Source: JAAEPI01 sp965212145
GTDB lineage: Bacteria; Bacteroidota; Bacteroidia; Cytophagales; Cyclobacteriaceae
Assembly (NCBI GenBank): GCA_965212145.1
Contig: CBDBUY010000003.1
Location: 71,657 to 135,656, forward strand
DNA length: 64,000 nucleotides
Direction: 5' to 3'
The translations under genes and the position numbers were made by a program. Within the stretch, counting starts at the first letter, position 1, and every line of letters starts with the position of its first letter. Below the pieces are notes generated by a model. The model ran no database searches. It saw only the letters and a program-made list of their open reading frames with translations, and was not told where the DNA came from. Of the stretch, positions 15,726 to 25,819 are shown piece after piece.

Positions 15726-18700
15726 ATGAGATCAATCGGCACACTTCTAGTGCTTTTGCTGCTGTCATTAGGCGCAATCGCACAAAATCTTGATTCTGCT
15801 TTCAAATCCGTCAAGTTTAGAAACATCGGTCCCTTCCGAGGAGGACGATCGGTGACGGCTAGCGGCGTAATAGGTGATCCGCTTACCTACTACATGGGAA
15901 CTACTGGGGGAGGGCTATGGAAAACGGATGATGCCGGTCAGCGATGGAAGAACATTTCGGATGGCTATTTCGGAACAGGATCGGTAGGGGCTGTGGCTGT
16001 CTCTGAAAGTGACCCAAACATTGTCTATTGTGGTATGGGTGAGCATGCTCCCCGAGGAGTTATGACCAGCTATGGGGATGGGGTTTACAAGTCCACGGAC
16101 GCTGGAAAAACCTGGAAAAAGATCGGACTACAGGGTACACAGCACATTGCAAGAATTATCATCCACCCAAAAAACCCTGACATTGTTTACGTGGCTGCAC
16201 AAGGCCCCTTGCACGGCAATTCGGCTGATCGAGGTATTTACAAATCCACTGACGGAGGTAAATCATGGAAGAAGGTACTTTATGTGAACGATATGACGGG
16301 ATGCTCTGAATTGACCATTGATTTCAGCAATCCGCAAGTGCTTTATGCGGCCATGTGGGAGCATCAGCGCCTGCCATGGAAGGTAATCAGTGGAGGTCCG
16401 GGTAGTGGATTGTATAAGTCAACCGATGGGGGTGAAAGCTGGAAGAAAATTCAGAAGGGACTACCCAAAGAAAAAGGGAAGATGGCTATTGCCGTTTCCA
16501 GGGCTAATCCGGAAAAAGTCTATGCGCTTATCGAGAGCGATACCGAGAAAGATCAGGGTGGCTTATTTGTATCTGAAGATGCGGGTGCCAACTGGTCGAT
16601 GATCAGCGGTGACAATCGGTTGGTGCAGCGTGCTTGGTATTACATCGAGGTTTTTCCGGACCCGAATGACGAGAACACGGTTTATGTGTTGAGTGCGCCT
16701 GCTTTGAAGTCCATCGATGGAGGCAAAACCTGGTCGCGAATAACCGGAACGCACGGGGATTTTCACGATCTGTGGATCAATCCGAACAATTCAAAGAACA
16801 TGGTCATCGCCAACGATGGGGGAGCGGCCGTGAGCTTTGATGGAGGCAAGACCTGGTCCCGACAGGACAATATGCCCACGGCTCAGTTTTATCGAATAAG
16901 CGTGGACAATATGTTTCCATATAGGATTTACGGAGGTCAGCAGGACAATACGTCTGTCAGGATCGAGAGTTTAGCCCTGGATCGATATCAGATTTCAGAA
17001 CAAAACTGGACCTATTCGGCTGGCGGGGAAAGTGCATTTCTAGCTTACGATCCGGATAATCCGAAGACCGTGTTAGGGGGAAGCTACCTGGGAACCATTG
17101 AGGCTTTGAACATGGATGCTATGGCTTCCACCCAGATCATGTCTGCGCCTATTCAGTATCTCGGAATGGAGGCCGATGAGATGAGGTATTTGTACAACTG
17201 GAATGCGCCGATCATTCGCTCTCAACACGAAGAAGATACGTACTACCATGCGGCACAGTTACTATTGAGAACTCGCGATCTGGGCTACTCCTGGGAGGAA
17301 GTTTCTCCAGATTTGACTCGTAACCAAAAGGAAAAGCAGGGTAAGGGTGGAGGCCCATACACGAATGAAGCCGTCGGAGCGGAGAATTACGGAACCATCT
17401 CGTATGTCATTGAGTCTCCTCATGAAGCAGGCGTCTTATGGACAGGTAGCGATGACGGCTTGGTTCATGTCACCAGAGATAATGGAGAAACTTGGCAAAA
17501 CGTCACTCCCAAGGGACTGGAGGAGTGTTTGGTAAATGCCATTGATGTATCTCCACACGATCCGGCCACCGCTTACATCGCGACTACTCGGTACAAATTC
17601 AACGATCATACGCCGGCGATATATAAGACAAGTAACTACGGTAAATCATGGACCAATATCAGCTCAGGTATCCCTTACGGGGCATATACCCGAGTGGTAC
17701 GAGAGGACCATGTGCGCAAAGATTTGTTATTTGCAGGCACTGAAACAGGCATCTATGTTTCATGGAATGGTGGAAAAGAATGGAAACCACTAAAACTGAA
17801 CTTCCCGGTCGTTCCGGTCACCGATTTACTCATCAAAAATGGTGATTTGGTGGTGGCCACTGCGGGGCGTTCTTTTTGGATATTCGATGATGTGGAGTTG
17901 CTTAGACAATTTGATAATTCCAATAGGGCTAACCTTTTCAAACCAGCTGATGCGGTTATCGGCAATTGGGGAAGTCCATTGAACGGTAATTCATCCGACG
18001 GTACAGATCTGTTTAACGGTGTAAACCCGGCAAATGGCGTGGTATTGTATTATCGTTTGGATAAACTGGCTGACACTACTCATGTGAAAATGGTCATTAA
18101 GGATGCCAACGGGAAGGTGGTGAATACCTTTACATCTAAGAAAGACCCTGACTATAAGTCGTATGCAGGTGGACCTCCCTCGACTCCATCACTGGGTAAA
18201 GCAAAAGGCCTGAATCGATTTGTGTGGGATATGCGCTACCCAATCATGAAAGGGGCTCCTGATGCTTACATCGAAGGGAGTTTCAGAGGGCATAAGGCCA
18301 TTCCTGGCGATTATACTGTGACGCTCAGTTTCAGGGATCAAAGCTTGAATGAGGCATTTAAGATTTTGGATAACCCACGGTATGACATTTCAAGAGAGCG
18401 ATATCAGGTGTATGATCAATTCATGAATGAAGTGGAGGCGAACCTCAATGAAATGCACGAAATCGTCAATGGAATGCTGAAAATGAGAGAGAAGTTGGAG
18501 ACGGTGATGGAGGATATACCAAAAGACAAAACTGACTTGCTTTCGGATGCTCGCGAACTAGTGAAAAAAATGAAGGCCTGGGACGAGGACTTGATCCAGC
18601 GCAAGTCGCAGGCTTATGACGATGTAGAGAATTTCCCGAACAAGTTCACGGCTAATTACCTCTTTTTGATTAATCAGACTGAAAGCTCTCTGCCAAGAGT

Positions 18701-18842
18701 GAATCAATCATCTTTAGATCGGCGAAAGGAACTGGATGCACAATGGGGCAGGCTGAAGGAACGCGCCGATGCGATTATCGAAGAGGAGGTTCCGGCCATC
18801 AATCAACGTCTCTGGGAGGCCGGTATAGGCGTGGTGCGCTGA
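15726..18842 (+). CDS. Large exported sortilin/BNR-repeat beta-propeller protein
   Basis: The 1038-residue protein has a signal peptide ending GAIA-Q and a series of Asp-box repeats (STDAGKTW, STDGGKSW, STDGGESW, SIDGGKTW, SFDGGKTW, TRDNGETW) that build one or two large beta-propellers over about residues 30-720. A beta-sandwich-like region (about 750-870) and a helical coiled region near the C terminus (about 880-1030) follow. Proteins of this VPS10/sortilin-like glycosyl-hydrolase annotation are common in Bacteroidota, and most have no assigned substrate. The family start FRNIGPFRGGRSVTASGV is typical. It is transcribed alone; the next gene is convergent and starts 1 base after it. Confidence 0.85.
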   Translation: MRSIGTLLVLLLLSLGAIAQNLDSAFKSVKFRNIGPFRGGRSVTASGVIGDPLTYYMGTTGGGLWKTDDAGQRWKNISDGYFGTGSVGAVAVSESDPNIVYCGMGEHAPRGVMTSYGDGVYKSTDAGKTWKKIGLQGTQHIARIIIHPKNPDIVYVAAQGPLHGNSADRGIYKSTDGGKSWKKVLYVNDMTGCSELTIDFSNPQVLYAAMWEHQRLPWKVISGGPGSGLYKSTDGGESWKKIQKGLPKEKGKMAIAVSRANPEKVYALIESDTEKDQGGLFVSEDAGANWSMISGDNRLVQRAWYYIEVFPDPNDENTVYVLSAPALKSIDGGKTWSRITGTHGDFHDLWINPNNSKNMVIANDGGAAVSFDGGKTWSRQDNMPTAQFYRISVDNMFPYRIYGGQQDNTSVRIESLALDRYQISEQNWTYSAGGESAFLAYDPDNPKTVLGGSYLGTIEALNMDAMASTQIMSAPIQYLGMEADEMRYLYNWNAPIIRSQHEEDTYYHAAQLLLRTRDLGYSWEEVSPDLTRNQKEKQGKGGGPYTNEAVGAENYGTISYVIESPHEAGVLWTGSDDGLVHVTRDNGETWQNVTPKGLEECLVNAIDVSPHDPATAYIATTRYKFNDHTPAIYKTSNYGKSWTNISSGIPYGAYTRVVREDHVRKDLLFAGTETGIYVSWNGGKEWKPLKLNFPVVPVTDLLIKNGDLVVATAGRSFWIFDDVELLRQFDNSNRANLFKPADAVIGNWGSPLNGNSSDGTDLFNGVNPANGVVLYYRLDKLADTTHVKMVIKDANGKVVNTFTSKKDPDYKSYAGGPPSTPSLGKAKGLNRFVWDMRYPIMKGAPDAYIEGSFRGHKAIPGDYTVTLSFRDQSLNEAFKILDNPRYDISRERYQVYDQFMNEVEANLNEMHEIVNGMLKMREKLETVMEDIPKDKTDLLSDARELVKKMKAWDEDLIQRKSQAYDDVENFPNKFTANYLFLINQTESSLPRVNQSSLDRRKELDAQWGRLKERADAIIEEEVPAINQRLWEAGIGVVR

Positions 18843-19697
18843 TCACCGTTTCCAGATGATCTCGGGGATTTCCTGATCTGTTTCAATAATTTCGGCGGCC
18901 TTGAGGTGGTAGATCACACTCTCAATCATTTTGTCTGAGACCCAACTATTGGTGGCCCACTCTGTTTTGTGGTACCATTTCTCTACATCCTCTTTGTCGA
19001 GTTCGTATCGCTTAGCAGTGAGTTCTATCACTGATTTGGTTTTCATAAAAGCACGACAGCTTTCATTGATGACGTCCAAAACCTTGTCGATGATTTCTGC
19101 CTTCTCGGACAGGATCTGATCCGATGCAGAAATCACGAAGCACGGCCAAGGGGTGATATATTCCCCTATTCGTCTCAGTCTGCCAGCATCTACATACGGT
19201 TTGGTCGTGTATTTCTCCCAATAAAAAACATCCGTCTCCAAGGCGTCTAAGGAAGCGATGGCACCTTCCAGATTATTGATCACTTTGAATTGATCTTCGG
19301 AAAGATGTTCACCTTTTCGGTCGGCGTTTACCATGGCCATTAGGTGACTCCCAGATCCAAATCTGCTGATGGCGTGTTGTTTATCGAATATCTGGTCTGC
19401 CCATTGAAGTTTGTTTGTATTGCCGGTGTGGATGCCCCAGATGAGGGGCGAAAGCACGTATTGACTCACGATTTTGGACGGACTACCTTTGATGATATCG
19501 GCGATCACTCCCTCTGTCAAGGCAATAATCATGTCTTGTTCATCCTCTCGCAGAGCCTTGGTCATATGCCCAGTACCTCCCGGGAAGTCTGACCAGATAA
19601 TTTCGATTTCTTGACTAGCAAAGGCCCCACTTTCCATGGCTAGTTTGATCGGTAGGTTGAAATGTTCAGGGACACCCCCGATGCGAATAGTGGTCAT
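18843..19697 (-). CDS. Cytosolic periplasmic-binding-fold protein, Ca3427/NMT1-like
   Basis: The 284-residue protein has the type 2 periplasmic-binding fold of NMT1/THI5 and taurine/nitrate-binding proteins: an N-terminal strand TIRIGGVPEHFNLPIKLAMESGAF, the glycine turn WSDFPGGTGHMTKAL near residue 37 and SRFGSGSHLMAMVN near 112. It lacks any signal peptide or lipobox and no ABC permease or ATPase gene is near, so it is not a normal transporter component. It resembles the solo Ca3427-like branch found in yeasts and bacteria, whose role (thiamine-precursor or ligand binding) is uncertain. Confidence 0.75.
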   Translation of the reverse strand: MTTIRIGGVPEHFNLPIKLAMESGAFASQEIEIIWSDFPGGTGHMTKALREDEQDMIIALTEGVIADIIKGSPSKIVSQYVLSPLIWGIHTGNTNKLQWADQIFDKQHAISRFGSGSHLMAMVNADRKGEHLSEDQFKVINNLEGAIASLDALETDVFYWEKYTTKPYVDAGRLRRIGEYITPWPCFVISASDQILSEKAEIIDKVLDVINESCRAFMKTKSVIELTAKRYELDKEDVEKWYHKTEWATNSWVSDKMIESVIYHLKAAEIIETDQEIPEIIWKR

Positions 19698-19750
19698 GCC
19701 AGTGAAATTAGGCTAGCAAAGCTAATCTTTGGGATCGGACACAGAAATTC

Positions 19751-20614
19751 CTATTTCTGTTTCTTGAGCAGCTTCGTCAAATCCTCACGTTTTTCCTTGA
19801 GCGCTGAGATTTCTTTGGCCCGGTTGCCTATCGATTGCAGCATAGCAATCAAAGCATCTATCTCTTTAATGCCGTCTGCATAGTTTTCTATTTTCTCTGC
19901 CAGTTCTATTTTCAGGTTACGGAAAGCTTCTGAATCCGGGTCTAGCTTCACCGCTTTCGTGGCGAGTTCATAGGCCATAACATTGTCCTCACCACGAAGT
20001 TTCAAAAAATCGGCTCCTCCAAAATACTGATCAGCATCTTGACTTTTGTCTGTCAACAACTCAGATTTGATCAATGCATTAATAATATCGTTGGTGGAGG
20101 TTTCAAGAAGGAATGCGACACGTGTTTCTGCCCAAGAAAGCCAAATGCGAGCGTTGTTGTCGATCATCTCAATATCGATCGTGAATGTCTCATAAAATCT
20201 TCTGGATTTCTCTGTCTCAGCCAGAATCTGGATTACGTCTTTACCTGAATCATAATCTCGAGTCCCTCGCTGATCGGCATCCTCGTTTATCATGATCATC
20301 CATTCGCTCGGACCGGGTTTGGTGAATAGGCTGTATTTCCCTGCGGGAATTTCCTGATCAAATACCTTGACAGGCCTGTTAAAACTAATTGTAGTGCAAG
20401 CATCGGCTCCTGTTCGCCATACTTCGCCAAAAGGCACCAGTTCCCCAAATATTTCTCGTCCCCTTACCGAGGGACGGGAATAATCAAATTCGAATGTCGT
20501 GTTGCCTATCACTTGTGTGATCGTACCCCTGGGGCTTAAAGGCGGATAGGGTATTTCCTGTGAGAATCCTGATAAGGAGACGAGCAAACCAATTCCAATT
20601 AATATTGATTTCAT
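19751..20614 (-). CDS. DUF2911 exported protein
   Basis: The signal peptide ends SGFS-Q. The next 150 residues carry the DUF2911 pattern: YSRPSVRGREIFGELVPFG, VWRTGADACTTISFNRPV and AGKYSLFTKPGPSEW. The family is common in Bacteroidota and has no established function; the fold is expected to be a beta-sandwich. The C-terminal part (about 185-287) is helical with a TPR-like motif (AYELATKAVKLDPDSEAF) and a coiled end. The ATG at 20614 is preferred to the one at 20629 because it directly precedes the signal peptide. It stands alone. Confidence 0.88.
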   Translation of the reverse strand: MKSILIGIGLLVSLSGFSQEIPYPPLSPRGTITQVIGNTTFEFDYSRPSVRGREIFGELVPFGEVWRTGADACTTISFNRPVKVFDQEIPAGKYSLFTKPGPSEWMIMINEDADQRGTRDYDSGKDVIQILAETEKSRRFYETFTIDIEMIDNNARIWLSWAETRVAFLLETSTNDIINALIKSELLTDKSQDADQYFGGADFLKLRGEDNVMAYELATKAVKLDPDSEAFRNLKIELAEKIENYADGIKEIDALIAMLQSIGNRAKEISALKEKREDLTKLLKKQK

Positions 20615-20804
20615 TTCTTTTTCTTTCAAACTTAAAAAATGATTTTGAAGGCGTTAAATGGCATCTCTAAAACAGTAAACCCATCGATTTAACCGTTAGA
20701 TATGTACATAGAATACCCCTAAAGAGGTATTTCGGTTGGTTGTTATGTTCAATAGCTTTGATAAATAATCTACTTATATTGTGTTTCAACCAACTATTAA
20801 TAAC

Positions 20805-21530
20805 ATGAATTCTAAAAGTCACCAACCACACGTGGGTCGTAAAGTCACTTTAATCACGCTGGCCTTCTTTTTTTCATTTTCGGTATTTAGTCAGGTAGGT
20901 ATTTCTTCGTCCTCGGCAGATGCGGCTTCTCAGGAAAAGATTGACGCCTGGAAGCAGCGAGGAGGATCAGTGGGGAGCAGCATGTGGGGCGTGGGTGTAT
21001 CGTATATGGAAATGTCTGACGAATTTTTTACGATGATTGGGACGGGATTCAACGGCGCTTTCGGCTTTGGGGGAGTTTCGTTGAGTTTGCCTGTTGATAA
21101 CCAAGGAAATTTCAATAACTGGTTTGCAACTAAATATGAGATAGGAGCTGAATTTTCTTATTTTGAAACGGAAGTTTCGAGCACTGATGGTTCGTTTAGT
21201 TCTATAACATCCACCCAGCAGCAGCTCAATATACCATTCAATCTGGGTGTAGGGATGGGTGTAGGTAAAGGTACGGGTATGCAATGGAAAGGCGTGGTGT
21301 TGTATGCTAACTGGTCCCCAAGCTATCAGATGATTTTTCCGGAAGAGGGAGAACAGAGTGAAGTCTTCAATGCTTCCGGTTTCAGCTTCGATATTGAATT
21401 CACGACGCTAGAGGCAGCAGTAGGAAAATTGGTAAAGAAACCACAGACAAGGCTCTCGTTCTTCTTCTTACCTCAAACAGACGACACCCCACTGTTCTTT
21501 TCGTTCTCCATCAGACGGGTCGTTTACTAG
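20805..21530 (+). CDS. Exported beta-barrel-like protein of unknown function
   Basis: From the ATG at 20805 the protein is about 241 residues with an unusually long, basic N-region before a signal core ending FSVFS-Q. The mature protein is rich in glycine and aromatic alternating strands (FGGVSLSLPVDNQG, FNLGVGMGVGKGTGMQWKGVV) and ends RVVY with no terminal aromatic pair, consistent with an outer-membrane barrel of about 8-12 strands. I do not recognise a family. A TAGCTTTG element at 20753-20760 resembles the Bacteroidota -7 box. A strong hairpin follows at 21559-21586. Confidence 0.65.
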   Translation: MNSKSHQPHVGRKVTLITLAFFFSFSVFSQVGISSSSADAASQEKIDAWKQRGGSVGSSMWGVGVSYMEMSDEFFTMIGTGFNGAFGFGGVSLSLPVDNQGNFNNWFATKYEIGAEFSYFETEVSSTDGSFSSITSTQQQLNIPFNLGVGMGVGKGTGMQWKGVVLYANWSPSYQMIFPEEGEQSEVFNASGFSFDIEFTTLEAAVGKLVKKPQTRLSFFFLPQTDDTPLFFSFSIRRVVY

Positions 21531-21558
21531 CAAATTCTATGACCTCAAGAAAATCAAT

Positions 21559-21586
21559 TCGTGGCATCTCATTCGAGATGCCACGA
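21559..21586. terminator. Bidirectional hairpin between convergent genes
   Basis: A perfect 12-base-pair stem (21559-21570 with 21575-21586) has a 4-base ATTC loop. It lies between the barrel-protein gene on the plus strand and dnaE on the minus strand. It lacks a long T-run on either side, so it may stop transcription through stem strength or protect 3' ends. Confidence 0.6.
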
Positions 21587-21598
21587 TTTGTTAAGGAT

Positions 21599-24500
21599 TT
21601 ATCCTGCAACTACATTGACCTCTACATCCTCTAAGGACTTCAAATCCTTCATTAATTTATCATTCAGATCGACAGAAAACTTCCGACTGACCATTTCGAG
21701 TTGAATGGCTCGATCTTCATGAGCACCAATCACGCTGAGTTTTAGGGAACATTTGCCGGGATATTCACTCGCCAGTCGCTCGATTTCATTTACCACAATT
21801 TCATTGACGTCCTTAAGTCGCATTTTCAGCTCCAAGCCTTTGGTCATCTTTTCCCGGATTTCACTGAGGTGCTCTATGTTGTGAATCTTGAATTCCAACT
21901 CTTCGCCGTTCCATCGGTTTTGGACGGAACCAGTTAGGTAAAGAAACCAGCCTTTTTCAAGCATCGGTTTGTGCTGGAGGTAGTCCTTGGAGAAAAGATA
22001 GAACGTGAAGTTGTCGTTAAAATCTTCGAGGGTGAACTGCCCAAATGGATTCCCCTTCTTGGAAACCCGGTGCTGGATGTCGCTTATGATCCCGCCGATC
22101 CGCATTTCCCTTCCTCGTTGCAGCTCTTTCAGATCGGCAAGAGTGGCGTTACACAGGTGATTGATCTCGAATTTGTATTGATCTAGCGGGTGCCCAGTGA
22201 TGTAAAGCCCGACCATTTCCTTTTCAATATTGAGTTTCTCAATGTCACCATAAGGCTCGATTCGCCCAATTTTCGGTTTAGAAAGAATCTCCGTGCCACC
22301 GCCTCCGAACAGCGAGGCTTGTGAGCTGGCCGCTTCTTCCTGCATTTTGTTGGCATAGCGAATGGCCTTTTCAGTGAGTGTCTGCCCATCCTCATCCGGA
22401 TCCACGTACTGCCGACGATGGTACTCAGGGAAGCAATCAAATGCGCCGGCTTTGGCCAAGCTTTCGAAGGATTTCTTATTAACAGCTCTCAGATTTACCC
22501 TGGAGGCAAAATCAAAAAAGTCTTTGAAAGGGCCGTTCTCCTCGCGCTCTTCGATGATCGCCCGAGTGGCAGATTCCCCAGTGCCTTTGATCGCCCCCAG
22601 ACCAAACCGTATTTCGCCGTTTTGGTTCACCATGAAATTGATTCCTGATTCGTTAACATCAGGTCCAAGAACAGGGGCGTTGATATTTCGACATTCCTCC
22701 ATGAAGAAACTCACTTTGTCCGCATTGGACAAGTTGTGGGTGAGGAGGGAGGCCATGAACTCCGCCGGGTAGTGCGCCTTTAGGTAACCTGTCTGATAGG
22801 CCAGTACGGCGTAGCAGGTACTGTGAGATTTGTTGAATGCATAAGCGGCAAATGCTTCCCAGTCCTTCCAGATTTTTTCGAGTTTATCTTCTGGATGACC
22901 TTTCGCCATGGCCTGCTCAATGAACTTGGGCTTAAGCTCCATCAGGAGCTTATAGATTTTCTTACCCATCGCCTTTCGGAGCACGTCGGCTTCACCTTTG
23001 GTGAATCCAGCAAGGGACTGAGAAAGCAACATCACCTGCTCCTGATAAACCGTGATTCCGTATGTCTCGGCCAGATATTCTTCCATTTCTGGAAGGTCAT
23101 AGGTGATTTCCTCCTTGCCGTGCTTACGAGCGATAAAGTTGGGGATGTACTCCATCGGGCCGGGTCGATAGAGGGCGTTCATAGCGATCAAATCCTCGAA
23201 CCTATCCGGCTTCAGGGCGCGTAGGTGTTTTTGCATTCCGGGGGATTCAAACTGGAAAGTTCCATTCGTTTCCCCTCTGGCAAAGAGCTCATAAGTCTTG
23301 GCATCATCAAGCGGAAGTGCGTCAATGTCGATTTTGATGCCGTGTCTTTTCTCCACATTCTCCACGGCCGTCTTGATGATGGACAAGGTCTTCAGTCCCA
23401 AAAAGTCCATCTTCAACATACCCGCAGATTCCACCACGCTGTTATCGAACTGCGTCAGTAAAAGCTCAGAATCTTTGGACTTGGCCACCGGAATCAGGCC
23501 GGTCATGTCCTCTGGAGTGATGATTACGCCACAAGCATGGATCCCCGTATTTCTCAAGGAGCCTTCCAAAACCACGGCTTGATTCAATACCTGAGAGGGG
23601 AGGTCTTTGCCGTTTTTAAGTTCCTTTAACTCTGGAATCTCTTCAAAGACTTTGGAAAATTTGGTGCCCGGTCGTTCTGGGACAAGCTTGGCAATGGCGT
23701 CCGTCTCTGGTAGCGGCAACTCCATCACGCGACCTGCATCTCGGATAGCTGACTTGGGTGCCATGGTACCATATGTAATGATTTGGGCCACTTGACTAAA
23801 TCCGTACTTGTCAATGACATATTTGATGACCTTTTCCCGGCCTTCATTGTCAAAGTCAATATCAATATCGGGGAGGGATACCCTGTCAGGATTCAGAAAT
23901 CGCTCAAAAAGGAGATCGTAAGCGATGGGATCCACATTGGTGATCCCAATGCAGTATGCCACCACCGAACCGGCTGCTGATCCACGACCTGGACCAACCA
24001 CCACGCCCATTTCGCGGGCTTTCGAGGTGAAATCCTGTACAATCAAAAAGTAGCCGGGATAGCCAGTGTTCTCGATGGTCTTCAGCTCAAAATCAATTCG
24101 CTCCTTGATCTCATCCGAAACCACGTCGTATCGCTGTTCGGCACCTTTGTAGGTTAGGTGACGCAGGTAGGCGTTTTCCCCACGCTTGCCACCATCCTTT
24201 TCGTCCTCAGGGTCTTTGAATTCCTCAGGAATGTCAAAAATTGGTAGCAGCACATCTCGCTCCAATTTGTAATCCTTTATCTTGGAAATGATCTCAGAGA
24301 CATTTTCAATGGCCTCAGGTAAGTCGGTGAAAGCCTCCTTCATTTCACCCTGAGACTTGAAGTAAAATTTCGAATTTGGAAGTCCGGGTCGGAAGCCTCG
24401 TCCCCGTCCAATGGGCGTACTTTGTTTTTCGTTTTCCTTTATGCAAATCAATACATCGTGAGCGACAGAATCTTTTTCATCCAAATAGAAGAGCTCATTG

Positions 24501-25819
24501 GCTGCCACAAGTTTGATGTCGTGTTTTTTGGCCATAGAGACCAAAACCTGATTCAAGTGATTCTCTTCCTCCAGATCGTGACGGTTGATCTCGATATAAA
24601 AATTCTCACCGAAGACATCTTTCCACCAAAGCAGAGCTTCCTCCGCCTGAGTTTCACCGACGTTCAGAATCAACCTTGGAATTTCTCCTGATAATCCACC
24701 ACTCAGGGCGATGACACCCTCGCTGTATTGCTTGATTAATTCCTTATCGACTCGCGGGTAAAGGCCGTAAAGTCCCTCGATGTAGCCCAATGAGCTCAGT
24801 TTTGCCAGGTTTTCGTATCCTGTCTTGTTCTTAGCTAGCAGAACTTGCTGGAACCTACGGTCCGGATTGTCCTTGGTGAACTTGGTTTTTGTTCGCTCCT
24901 CTGCTACAAATACCTCACAGCCTACGATCGGTTTGATTTCAGCTTTGTGTGCAGCTCGAACAAACTTGAACGCTCCGAACATGTTACCCAGATCGGTCAT
25001 CGCCACAGCCGGCATGTCAAGGGATTTGGCCTTTTCCACGATTGCCTCAACACTAGGAGTTGCCTGAAGTACGGAGAATTGAGAATGTACATGAAGGTGA
25101 CAAAAAGCACCTTCTATGTCCTTGGCGTCTACTTCTTCTGTACCCAATTTGGCTGAAGATTCTTCCCGAATCCAAGCGAAATTGGCTTCAGATAAATCCG
25201 GAGCTTCGTACTCAATTGTGGAGAGGTCTGTTTCCACAAATGGCTCGATGATCCCTTTCTTGAGTGTTTCGAAGAAGGCCTTTGCTGTTGCATCCACGTC
25301 GTAGGCTGCATCGTGCGCATCCTGGAACGGGTTACCGAAAAGTTTTTCATATAATTCAAGCAGACGTGGTGACTTCAATCCACCACCTGGGCCGCCCGGG
25401 AGTTGGCAAAACTGCTTGGTGTCTTCGGCTGTGTCAATGTTTGGGACTCCCTCCAGGATGTTGGCCGTTTTACAACGGAGGTATTCAGCGCCCAGAATCT
25501 TGTTGTCAAACTCAATGTTGTGACCAACAAGTACGTCCGCTTGATCAACATCCTTCGAGAATTCTTTCAGCACATCGTCCAGGTGCTCGCCCACTTCTTG
25601 AGCCCTTGCTGTAGAAATGCCATGAATCTTCTCGGAATTGAAAGGAATCGTAAAGCCATCCGGCCGCACAATGTGATTTCCTGAGGATATTAGGTTGCCT
25701 TGAGCATCGTGTAATTGCCACGCCAATTGAACCAGCCTGGGCCAGTTGTCCAAGTCTTCGACAGGAGCGGTTTTATTGTGGGGAAGTCCTGTGGTCTCAG
25801 TGTCGAAGATTAAATACAT
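21599..25819 (-). CDS. dnaE: DNA polymerase III alpha subunit with N-terminal proofreading exonuclease
   Basis: From the ATG at 25819 this is about 1406 residues. Residues 1-190 form a DnaQ-like DEDDh exonuclease: Asp6 and Glu8 in DTETTGLP, HNIEFD and HDAAYDVDAT. A PHP domain follows (HLHVHSQFSVLQATPS, about 242-257), then the C-family polymerase palm with GRGSAAGSV and the catalytic PDIDIDF motif, tandem HhH and an OB-fold (FGQFTLEDF). It is the replicative chromosomal polymerase, with proofreading in cis, unlike Escherichia coli DnaE which needs separate DnaQ. No imuA/imuB genes are adjacent, arguing against an error-prone DnaE2. An upstream in-frame ATG at 25843 is also possible. Confidence 0.95.
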   Translation of the reverse strand: MYLIFDTETTGLPHNKTAPVEDLDNWPRLVQLAWQLHDAQGNLISSGNHIVRPDGFTIPFNSEKIHGISTARAQEVGEHLDDVLKEFSKDVDQADVLVGHNIEFDNKILGAEYLRCKTANILEGVPNIDTAEDTKQFCQLPGGPGGGLKSPRLLELYEKLFGNPFQDAHDAAYDVDATAKAFFETLKKGIIEPFVETDLSTIEYEAPDLSEANFAWIREESSAKLGTEEVDAKDIEGAFCHLHVHSQFSVLQATPSVEAIVEKAKSLDMPAVAMTDLGNMFGAFKFVRAAHKAEIKPIVGCEVFVAEERTKTKFTKDNPDRRFQQVLLAKNKTGYENLAKLSSLGYIEGLYGLYPRVDKELIKQYSEGVIALSGGLSGEIPRLILNVGETQAEEALLWWKDVFGENFYIEINRHDLEEENHLNQVLVSMAKKHDIKLVAANELFYLDEKDSVAHDVLICIKENEKQSTPIGRGRGFRPGLPNSKFYFKSQGEMKEAFTDLPEAIENVSEIISKIKDYKLERDVLLPIFDIPEEFKDPEDEKDGGKRGENAYLRHLTYKGAEQRYDVVSDEIKERIDFELKTIENTGYPGYFLIVQDFTSKAREMGVVVGPGRGSAAGSVVAYCIGITNVDPIAYDLLFERFLNPDRVSLPDIDIDFDNEGREKVIKYVIDKYGFSQVAQIITYGTMAPKSAIRDAGRVMELPLPETDAIAKLVPERPGTKFSKVFEEIPELKELKNGKDLPSQVLNQAVVLEGSLRNTGIHACGVIITPEDMTGLIPVAKSKDSELLLTQFDNSVVESAGMLKMDFLGLKTLSIIKTAVENVEKRHGIKIDIDALPLDDAKTYELFARGETNGTFQFESPGMQKHLRALKPDRFEDLIAMNALYRPGPMEYIPNFIARKHGKEEITYDLPEMEEYLAETYGITVYQEQVMLLSQSLAGFTKGEADVLRKAMGKKIYKLLMELKPKFIEQAMAKGHPEDKLEKIWKDWEAFAAYAFNKSHSTCYAVLAYQTGYLKAHYPAEFMASLLTHNLSNADKVSFFMEECRNINAPVLGPDVNESGINFMVNQNGEIRFGLGAIKGTGESATRAIIEEREENGPFKDFFDFASRVNLRAVNKKSFESLAKAGAFDCFPEYHRRQYVDPDEDGQTLTEKAIRYANKMQEEAASSQASLFGGGGTEILSKPKIGRIEPYGDIEKLNIEKEMVGLYITGHPLDQYKFEINHLCNATLADLKELQRGREMRIGGIISDIQHRVSKKGNPFGQFTLEDFNDNFTFYLFSKDYLQHKPMLEKGWFLYLTGSVQNRWNGEELEFKIHNIEHLSEIREKMTKGLELKMRLKDVNEIVVNEIERLASEYPGKCSLKLSVIGAHEDRAIQLEMVSRKFSVDLNDKLMKDLKSLEDVEVNVVAG

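Noticed and set aside
22362..22772. 136-codon plus-strand frame inside dnaE
   Set aside because: Antisense to a conserved polymerase region and without signal, domain or promoter.
21599..25819. Possible error-prone DnaE2 linked to the LexA-like gene
   Set aside because: The protein has exonuclease and PHP domains, and no imuA/imuB genes are present, so it is the replicative polymerase.
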